A stretch of DNA of 64,000 bases from Streptomyces sp. NRRL F-5727 (GTDB lineage: Bacteria > Actinomycetota > Actinomycetes > Streptomycetales > Streptomycetaceae): contig NZ_JOGX01000023.1 of the NCBI RefSeq assembly GCF_000719555.1, positions 17,266-81,265 on the forward strand, written 5' to 3'. How positions within the stretch are numbered: the first letter of the stretch is position 1; every line of letters begins with the position of its first letter. Made by a program: the position numbers and the translations under genes. Under the pieces are notes generated by a model that was not told the origin of the DNA, searched no databases, and saw nothing but the letters and a program-made list of their open reading frames with translations. Below are positions 35,054 to 42,181 of the stretch, in pieces.

Positions 35054-35102
35054 CGCAATATAGGCGAGGATCCCCGGTTTCGGAAACCGGGGATCCTGCG
35101 GA
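35054..35102. repeat. Dispersed repeat, copy 2: CGCAATATAG box plus palindrome
   Basis: CGCAATATAG (35054-35063), a short spacer, then a perfect palindrome with 15-bp arms (35067-35081 and 35083-35097) around one base, then a TGCGGA flank. It lies between convergent genes (oxidoreductase + and nuclease -), where a bidirectional terminator would be useful. It matches copy 1 at 11420-11468, and a TTCCGGT box lies 14-15 nt upstream of the AT-rich core in both. Confidence 0.75.
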
Positions 35103-35182
35103 GGATGGACGACACCACCGCCACTTCCCCGCCCCTCCGTCGAAAGGCACCTCCACCACCGAGACCCCCGCCCCGCCACGTG

Positions 35183-36139
35183 CTACGCCGCGGCGTACGA
35201 CAGCCGGAACAGCTCCAGTGCCCGCTCCATGTCCTTCTCCGTGCGCAGCTGGACCTCCAGGTCGCCCGTGCCGTGATGGCCAAGCCCGGTCACGTCCCGG
35301 GTGAAGCCCGGCACGAGTTCCACCGTGGCCGGCGCGACCTTGAGGTACACCAGCAGCTTGTCCTGCCGTCCCGTGACGCAGGCGAAGTTCCGCAGCCGCT
35401 GGTAGGCGTCGTACTGCTTGCGCTCGACCTTCGTCACGCCCTCGCCCAGCCCGAGCAGCGTCTCGTCGACCACGGCCGCCAGCTCCGCCATGGCGTCGGT
35501 CCGCCGGCGCGGTGACGTTCCCCGTCCGCCGCGCGGGCTCTGCCGCCGCGTCCCGCTGCCCTGGGCAGCGACCGACGCGACCGTCTCCAGCGCGATGTGG
35601 TGCTCGCCCAGCATCGTGTAGCGCACGAGGTCGATGGACCGCCGGTGCTCGCGTACCGCGTGCAGGTCGTAGCGCGTAAAGCCGCCGGCCACGCAGATCA
35701 GCCGGGGCGTGCTCCACAGAACACTGGCGGCTGCCGCCGGCCCGAGCCGCTCGCGGACCAGAGCCTCGAACTCCTCCCGGTGGTCCATCAGCCACGCCAT
35801 GTAGAACAGGCCCTGCGACAGCACACCCGGGTCGGTCGCCCGCTTGTACTCAACGATCACCGGCGAGCCGTTCTCGTCCAGCCCGAGCGAGTCGATGCGC
35901 CCGCCATGGACCGGACCGGTGCTGTACTCGGTGGCCAGGAAGCGAACCCCGAGCATGGACTCCATCGCGCTCTCGACGAGCGCCTGCACATCGCCCTCAG
36001 CCTCAGCCAGCCACGGCGCTACCTCAGTCACGCCGTTCGTCGTGTCGAACAGTTTCAGGTACAGCCACCCCCACTCAGCGATTGCCAAGCGGGAACGCCG
36101 AAGAGGCGGAAGATTATTTCCTCGGAAGACCGCCCCCAT
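35183..36139 (-). CDS. NucS-like/DUF5655 PD-(D/E)xK nuclease
   Basis: About 318 residues if started at ATG 36139. The core RIDSLGLDENGSPVIVEYKRA carries the D...EYK motif of PD-(D/E)xK nucleases, as in DUF91/NucS-type proteins. A C-terminal domain (LRNFACVTGRQDKLLVYLKV, VTGLGHHGTGDLEVQL) matches DUF5655 of unknown function. Conserved homology seems to begin at LKLFDTTNGV, so the true start may be a CTG near 36064 or 36058 behind GTGGGGGTGG; the residues before it look non-conserved. It is transcribed away from the HTH/pPIWI-RE genes. Probably a DNA-cleaving defence or repair protein. Confidence 0.7.
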   Translation of the reverse strand: MGAVFRGNNLPPLRRSRLAIAEWGWLYLKLFDTTNGVTEVAPWLAEAEGDVQALVESAMESMLGVRFLATEYSTGPVHGGRIDSLGLDENGSPVIVEYKRATDPGVLSQGLFYMAWLMDHREEFEALVRERLGPAAAASVLWSTPRLICVAGGFTRYDLHAVREHRRSIDLVRYTMLGEHHIALETVASVAAQGSGTRRQSPRGGRGTSPRRRTDAMAELAAVVDETLLGLGEGVTKVERKQYDAYQRLRNFACVTGRQDKLLVYLKVAPATVELVPGFTRDVTGLGHHGTGDLEVQLRTEKDMERALELFRLSYAAA

Positions 36140-36264
36140 GCCGCACCCCCGCTGCGGCGGCCCACCAGCGGTTCCTGGTGCCGTGGCGAGAGGGCGACGC
36201 CAAGCCCGCATGTTGCAGCGCGACGCTGGTTGCCATGAAGACTTCGTTGCAGTTCTCTAGCAGT

Positions 36265-37500
36265 ATGCCGAGGCACCTGCTGTCCGTGGAGCACACGAAG
36301 ATCCGCACTTTGCGCGAACAGGCTGGACTCACTACGCAGATTCTTGCTGATCGCGTGGGAGTCACCCCTCGTGTGGTCGTGTACTGGGAAGAGGGCAGAT
36401 ACACACCCGAGGCCCGAAATGTTCGTCGACTCGCGGATGCACTCGGCTGCACCACTGCGGACCTCACAGGCACCCCAAGCGGGGCCGAGGAACTAATTGA
36501 CCTCCGCTATGGAGCCGGCCTGACCGCGGAAGAAGTCGCCAGCCGTCTTCTCGTGACTCCAGTCGGTCGTGACCTGTTCGTCGATGCGCACAAGATCCGC
36601 AGTCTAGAGCGCGACCGTCGGGTCTCTGGCTGGAACTGGAAGAAGCCGGAGCACACGGGCCGGCTCGTGCAGCAGCTAGCCGCCGTGTACGAGGTGCCGG
36701 TCCGGTTGGTGCTGGACGCATGGATGCGCACACGGCCCGCGGATGAGCCCCCGCGGCTGCCCGAGCGGGAGCGGCACGGCCCTCCGGAGTCGGCAGTCGA
36801 AGGCTGGGAGGGGTTGAATGATCGGCAGCGTTTGTATCTGAGAGAAATCCTGCGGGATGACCGGATGACCGAGGCTGAGATGTGGATGCGCAGGCAGAAC
36901 AGGGTGAGCGTTCCGCCGGCAAGGCAGTGGCGGAAGTTGCCGTTTGCCCTCGACGCGCCTGTAGAAGCGGTCGGCTATACGCGTCTGCAGGCGCGTCTGC
37001 GAAGCGCAGGTGTGCACGATCAAGGCGCTGGGGCGACCCTCCACTCCCTGGAGCGGCTGCGGCTGATCAAGGTGGTCAAGGATCGCATGGAGGTTCCTGG
37101 GATTGGCGAGGTGGACCGGACCTTGGTGGAGATCACGCGTCGCGGCCGGGCCTGGGCCCGGGCCGGGCTAGGCGAACCGGTTGAGCCCCCGCCGCCCGCA
37201 CATCTTCTGTCCGAATGGCTGTGGGGCGTTCTGCTACGTGTTGCCGCAGCCGACCCGAAGGGCCTCCACGAGAGCGACCTGACGGGCAAGTCGTTGTTCT
37301 ATTTGGCGGTCGGCTATCGACCGAGGCGCCAAGCACACCCCAGTCGAGGTTTCATCGAACTGCGGCCAGTGATGGCGCCAGGCGATACGCATGTCCTCGA
37401 GTACCGGTGGCACGTCACCACGCTGGGACGGCATCACATTGGCGCCTACCTGCACATATACACGGAGATGTACCCGTGCGCGGCAACCTCGCCGCAGTGA
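36265..37500 (+). CDS. XRE-type helix-turn-helix protein upstream of pPIWI-RE island
   Basis: A 411-residue protein. Residues 11-66 form an XRE helix-turn-helix (KIRTLREQAGLTTQILADRV, TPRVVVYWEEGRY). A second helix-turn-helix-like unit follows at about 75-155 (GAGLTAEEVASRLLV), and a winged-helix-like section lies near 225-300 (TRLQARLRSAGV, TLHSLERLRLIKVV). ATG 36235 is an alternative start. Codon use is visibly less GC-rich than in block 1. It sits 64 nt before the REase gene in the same direction, so it may regulate the island or be part of it. Confidence 0.7.
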   Translation: MPRHLLSVEHTKIRTLREQAGLTTQILADRVGVTPRVVVYWEEGRYTPEARNVRRLADALGCTTADLTGTPSGAEELIDLRYGAGLTAEEVASRLLVTPVGRDLFVDAHKIRSLERDRRVSGWNWKKPEHTGRLVQQLAAVYEVPVRLVLDAWMRTRPADEPPRLPERERHGPPESAVEGWEGLNDRQRLYLREILRDDRMTEAEMWMRRQNRVSVPPARQWRKLPFALDAPVEAVGYTRLQARLRSAGVHDQGAGATLHSLERLRLIKVVKDRMEVPGIGEVDRTLVEITRRGRAWARAGLGEPVEPPPPAHLLSEWLWGVLLRVAAADPKGLHESDLTGKSLFYLAVGYRPRRQAHPSRGFIELRPVMAPGDTHVLEYRWHVTTLGRHHIGAYLHIYTEMYPCAATSPQ

Positions 37501-37564
37501 TCGTTTCAAGCGGCCTGATGCGTTTCGGGCCCGTTGTCAGACTCGTGCTCTACGGTCGTCTCTC

Positions 37565-38836
37565 GTGACGACACGAGTCGATGACGACGGCCTGACGTTC
37601 TCCCATTTCGAGGCGTTCCGCCTGATCAACTTCACCTTCATCAAAGCCTGCCAGACGATCACAGCCCCGGATCTGAGCCCGCGGCACCGGGCCGAGAAGC
37701 TCATGCGTTACCACGGGGACCTGCTCGCTGCATACGGCCCCGGAGTGCCGCTGTCGTTCGGCGAGTTCCGACGTAAGTTGCACGGGCCCGTCGAGGGACT
37801 TCTTCCACCGTGGTTGGACCGGTCCGGTTTCGACGATCTCGCCTTCCCCGTCGTGGACTCTGAGGGTTGCGTTACCGGCAGCGCCTTCGATCTGCAGTGG
37901 GAGACTGCGCAGCTCCACCGAATCTTGCAACGGCTGAGGCGGATCGGGCGGATGCGGTTCACGGAGGAGCAGCTTCAGGACGAGATCGACCAAGATCAGA
38001 TGTACGAGATCCTCAAGGGCCGCGGCGACGCTCAGTACGTCGTGGACCGCACCACGCTGGTGGAGTGCCCCGCTGGCACGGCCACAGAGCTGAACAAACG
38101 CGGCCTGCCCCTCAACGCGATCGGCTTCTACGAGCCAATCCCGTACCACGCCATCTACCGCACCTGGTGGTTCGGCTGCACGGTGTGCAAGTGGCCCATG
38201 AAGATCAGCAAGCGGATGAGCGCGGGCCGCGAGTACTACCGCGTCGCCTGTCTTTACGGCCGTCACGCCGATACCGGTGCCAGCTTCGTGTTCCGGCCCA
38301 CCTCCGGAGATGCACCACAGCTGCACCCCGACAGCCCCGACACCCCGGCACCGCACGAGGCAGCGCTCGCGCTGGAAACCACCGGTGCCGTACCGGAGGC
38401 GAAGCCGGTTGAGGGGCATCTGGCCCTCAAGCGCGGCGTGTGGCGCTACACCTGCGTCCCCGGCCTGCACGAGCTGCGTCTCCACGCCGTTCTGCGGGAG
38501 CGGTTGGCCGCCGCACTGCCAGATGTAAACGAAGCCGTCAGGCTCTGGCCGATGAGCGATACCTACGACCATCGCATTGAGGTCAAGGGCCCTGATGGGA
38601 GCACGCACGTCTTCACCGTGGATGTGAAGGACTACACCCATGGGCGCGTCCTGGCCGAGAGCCTGCACCGCAACGATGGCGACAAGGGCGGCGCCGAATG
38701 GCTCGTCGTTCCCGACCACCGGGCCGACCAGATCCCCCTGCTGACCGTAACCTGCCACAAGTACGGAATGAAGGCCGCAACCATGACCGACTTCGCCCAG
38801 ATGGTCTGCCGGAGCGCTGGAGTGGCGTGGGTATGA
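37565..38836 (+). CDS. pPIWI-RE-associated restriction-endonuclease-fold protein
   Basis: A 423-residue protein, first gene of the predicted three-gene pPIWI-RE island. The C-terminal domain has a REase core: GLHELRLHAVLRERL, TYDHRIEV near residue 333 and FTVDVKDYTHG with the D-x-K at about 353-355, as in PD-(D/E)xK nucleases. A zinc-finger-like set precedes it (Cys205, Cys208, Cys229, His234). The helical N-terminal 200 residues may be the island's additional domain. GTG 37565 has only a weak ribosome site. It should cut DNA under control of the PIWI partner (inference from the family). It overlaps the helicase gene by 4 nt. Confidence 0.78.
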   Translation: MTTRVDDDGLTFSHFEAFRLINFTFIKACQTITAPDLSPRHRAEKLMRYHGDLLAAYGPGVPLSFGEFRRKLHGPVEGLLPPWLDRSGFDDLAFPVVDSEGCVTGSAFDLQWETAQLHRILQRLRRIGRMRFTEEQLQDEIDQDQMYEILKGRGDAQYVVDRTTLVECPAGTATELNKRGLPLNAIGFYEPIPYHAIYRTWWFGCTVCKWPMKISKRMSAGREYYRVACLYGRHADTGASFVFRPTSGDAPQLHPDSPDTPAPHEAALALETTGAVPEAKPVEGHLALKRGVWRYTCVPGLHELRLHAVLRERLAAALPDVNEAVRLWPMSDTYDHRIEVKGPDGSTHVFTVDVKDYTHGRVLAESLHRNDGDKGGAEWLVVPDHRADQIPLLTVTCHKYGMKAATMTDFAQMVCRSAGVAWV

Positions 38837-41800
38837 GCCAGATGACCGTCAGGGACGCCTTCGTCCGCGCTGCGCTGGCCCTGGCCGCCCACTACTTCCC
38901 GCAGCAGGACGACGATGGCAAGCCGCTGGCCTCATTCCGCCACGCAGCGTTCTTCGCCAGTTGCAAGCCCCAGGCGTGGGAGAGGTGGAGTGAACTGGGC
39001 GGTGAGGAACGGCTGCTCGTGGCTGAGGTGATGAAGGTCAGCCACCCCGACCTCGCCGACGAGAAGCGCTTCGCCTCCGCTGCGCGGATCCTCCTGGGCG
39101 CCATGAACATCGGCAACGAGGAGGACGAGGAGAGCACCCTCCAGCTGTTCAAACTGGCCGGTGATCCTCTCACCGCCGCCGCGGCCTACCCCTTGTTGGG
39201 AGGGGACTACCTCGGCTACGCCAAGAGCATTCTGGCGCCTTTCCGGCGGCCGAGCAGCCGGCGCAAGCCTCACGAGTTCGCAGCGCCGGGCCAGACGTAC
39301 GAGACGAGTGAACGCACCGACGGCAACGAGATTGTCCACGGCCGCGTCACCATCCCCCGCTTTCCCGCTTTCACCCAGCCCCTCGGCCACGACACGCTTC
39401 CCGCCCTGACCACCCGGCCCAGCCTCAGCACGGTCCGGGTCACCGTCCAGGAGCTGAAGGACATCGCGCAGCTCTTGGACACTCAGTACGAGGGCACGGA
39501 GGCAGGCCCCTGGCTGTACAAGGTACTGACAGGTCTGCTTGACCGGGTCAAAGCCCGCGACACCGACACCGTCGACGTACTGGATTTGCTGGCCGGCCGG
39601 ACCCATATCTTCCACGCACCCACCGGAACCGGAAAGTCTGTGCTGGTGCGGCTCCTGGGCTCGTGGGCCGCGCTCAACAACTATCGTGTGACCCTACTCG
39701 TTCCCGATGTCAAGGCCACCCTCGCCTCCGTCTGGGACATCAGCCGCGACCTCGAGATCCTGCACCGGGCGAAGAAGACGGACCACTTGGCGACATGTGC
39801 CCCGCTGATGTCGCCGTCCTCCCGTCACGAGCGGGCCCTGAAGCATGCGGCCCTGGTCAAGGAGGATCCCGACGCGCCTGGTGAATGGGGTAAGCGAGGG
39901 CTCCGTGACGTCGACCACCTCGCCTACGGGTGCGCACAACAGCACTGGCTGGACTCAGCTGGCGTCTACCGTCCCGGCAAGGAGAACTGCCTGAGCCTGC
40001 GCGGTGGCGGCGAGATGCTCGCATGTCCCTGGATCCCGACCTGTGGCAAGTTCACCCCCGCCTACCAGGCCGCTGACGCCACCGTGATCGTCACCAACCA
40101 CCACAACTTCATCCAGGGCACCATGCGCGTGGGCATTCAGATCGATGGCCGCCCGGTCCGCTCCGTCACCGTCCGCGAGTTCGTGCTCCGCGCCAGCGAC
40201 TTCGTCATCATCGACGAGATCGACGCCTTCCAGGCCGTGGCCGTCGACCGCTGCGCCTCCACGGTCGACCTGCACTCCCGACGGCCGTGGACCGCAGAAC
40301 CGCAGGTCCTCGACACTGCAGCCAAGCACCTTCCTCTGCGCTTCGAGGACCAACTCATCGAGCCAGTCAGCCACGTCCGGCTCATGGCCGAGTCGTTGCT
40401 GACCGGCCTTTGCACCAAAGCATTCCGCCTCAACCACCACGACGACGCACGGGTGTCGAGGTTGCGGCACGAGTACGACTACGAGGGGTGGCGCCTTCCC
40501 CGCTCCAAGGACCGCGAGCTCATCAGCCTCCTGTTCCCCGAGTACCAGGTCAGCGATGGACAGCCGATCCCCGCCGAAGCTATTCACCGACTGAACGCTC
40601 TCGTGCCGGCTCCCGACCTCGGCGAGGACGACGAGACGATCCCCGACCCCATGCTTCTGGCCCCCGAATGGGAGCGGGTCAACAGCATCCTGGGAGCAGT
40701 TGTGTCGCCGCGCGGCATCAACCAGCGAGATGCCATCAAGCTCCGGCTCCACGAAGCGCTCGCTCCGATGATCAACGACGGCCGCACACGCAACCGGGCC
40801 ATCGACCACCTCCTCATCCGCACCCTGATGAGCGAACTGGACGTATCACTCGCCGTTCTGCGCGACACCGCCCAGTCTCTTCGCCACTCTGGACTACTCA
40901 CGGCCAACCGCATCATCGATGCGATGCGCCCCGGCGGCGTCGCCGACGTACTTCCCCACGGAACGATCGGCAGGCCGATCAACGGCTACCGGGTCACTGG
41001 GATGAAGAACCCGGAGAAGGACGCCAAGCTCTCCACCCAGCACATGGCCGGCGACCCGCACACCTACGTGTCGGAACTCGGCGGGCTGGTCTCGCTGCTC
41101 ACGGCCGGCGTGGAGCGGCCCGTCTTCGGGCTCTCTGCCACGGCGTACTTCCCCCAGGCGGTCAAGGAACACGTCCACGCGCCTGTGATGTGGTGGATGA
41201 CCGACGCCCAGGAAGAGTCCATCCTGGTCGAGTCCTCGGCCGTCACCTACGGCTCCAGCCACCGTAAGGCTGGAGAACGCATCCAGATTGCCGGCCAGTT
41301 CCCCGCCGACAAGCCCGAAGCCTTGCGCGAAATCGGCGAACGCTTGTACGTGACGCAGCTATCCAGGAAACTCGCACGGCTGGCCAAGTCGGACTCGACC
41401 CGCGCCCGGGTGATCCTTACGGCCAACAGCTACGAGCAGTGCGGTCACATCGCCACCGGCCTCGCCAAGGCAAAAGGGCTTTCCCACCGCGTGTGTGTCC
41501 TCGTTCGAGAGGAAGACCGCCTCAGCAACGTCCGTCACCTTCCCGATCCGTCTCTGGTGCGCCGCATCACCGTCGAAGAGGTGGAGGATTTCCCCCAATT
41601 CGGCGACATCCTCATCGCCCCGCTGGCTAACATCGCCAGAGGACTGAACATCGTCGTCAATCTCCGCTCAGCCATCCACTCCATCTACCTGTGCGTGAGG
41701 CCCCCGCTGATCATCGATGACCCCACCTGGATGTATGGCAGCGTCAATGCAGCAGGCATCAACTCACTCCCCCTGCACGGCGCTTCGGACCCGGTGCAGG

Positions 41801-42150
41801 CTCTCCAAGCGGCCCGGACCGCATCACGCGAACACCTGAACACCATTCTGCGTTCGTCGCCACAGCTGTCGACCATGGATCTCGTCCTCCAGGAACAGAT
41901 GGTCGCCGGAATGCTGGTGTCCCTCATCCAGCTCGCGGGCCGGGCACGACGCGGCGGCACCAACATGGAGCTGCACTTCGTGGACTACTCCTTCCAAGAC
42001 GAGACCTGGAGCTCCGACCTGGCCAGCATCATCGAACGAATGAGCTCCCGGTGGCTGCCGGAAGAACGACGCCAGATGGCCGAACTGTACGGCGAAGCGG
42101 TCAACGCCTTCTTGACATACGCCGGTGTCGACCTCGCCCTCTCCGCATAG
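38833..42150 (+). CDS. DinG/XPD-type helicase of pPIWI-RE island
   Basis: A 1105-residue superfamily 2 helicase. Walker A HAPTGTGKSV is at about residues 261-270 and the DEAH-like box IIDEIDAF at 457-464. Between them are four cysteines, 367, 386, 398 and 404 (YGC, ENC, LAC-x5-C), spaced as expected for the Fe-S cluster of DinG/XPD helicases. The C-terminal helicase lobe includes GLSATAYFP and an arginine-rich QLAGRARRGG motif. The N-terminal 230 residues look like an island-specific domain. ATG 38833 overlaps the REase stop. Predicted to unwind DNA or resolve guide-target hybrids for the PIWI protein. Confidence 0.82.
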   Translation: MSQMTVRDAFVRAALALAAHYFPQQDDDGKPLASFRHAAFFASCKPQAWERWSELGGEERLLVAEVMKVSHPDLADEKRFASAARILLGAMNIGNEEDEESTLQLFKLAGDPLTAAAAYPLLGGDYLGYAKSILAPFRRPSSRRKPHEFAAPGQTYETSERTDGNEIVHGRVTIPRFPAFTQPLGHDTLPALTTRPSLSTVRVTVQELKDIAQLLDTQYEGTEAGPWLYKVLTGLLDRVKARDTDTVDVLDLLAGRTHIFHAPTGTGKSVLVRLLGSWAALNNYRVTLLVPDVKATLASVWDISRDLEILHRAKKTDHLATCAPLMSPSSRHERALKHAALVKEDPDAPGEWGKRGLRDVDHLAYGCAQQHWLDSAGVYRPGKENCLSLRGGGEMLACPWIPTCGKFTPAYQAADATVIVTNHHNFIQGTMRVGIQIDGRPVRSVTVREFVLRASDFVIIDEIDAFQAVAVDRCASTVDLHSRRPWTAEPQVLDTAAKHLPLRFEDQLIEPVSHVRLMAESLLTGLCTKAFRLNHHDDARVSRLRHEYDYEGWRLPRSKDRELISLLFPEYQVSDGQPIPAEAIHRLNALVPAPDLGEDDETIPDPMLLAPEWERVNSILGAVVSPRGINQRDAIKLRLHEALAPMINDGRTRNRAIDHLLIRTLMSELDVSLAVLRDTAQSLRHSGLLTANRIIDAMRPGGVADVLPHGTIGRPINGYRVTGMKNPEKDAKLSTQHMAGDPHTYVSELGGLVSLLTAGVERPVFGLSATAYFPQAVKEHVHAPVMWWMTDAQEESILVESSAVTYGSSHRKAGERIQIAGQFPADKPEALREIGERLYVTQLSRKLARLAKSDSTRARVILTANSYEQCGHIATGLAKAKGLSHRVCVLVREEDRLSNVRHLPDPSLVRRITVEEVEDFPQFGDILIAPLANIARGLNIVVNLRSAIHSIYLCVRPPLIIDDPTWMYGSVNAAGINSLPLHGASDPVQALQAARTASREHLNTILRSSPQLSTMDLVLQEQMVAGMLVSLIQLAGRARRGGTNMELHFVDYSFQDETWSSDLASIIERMSSRWLPEERRQMAELYGEAVNAFLTYAGVDLALSA

Positions 42151-42181
42151 CCCAACGCTTCTCCCGAAAGAGATCACAGCA

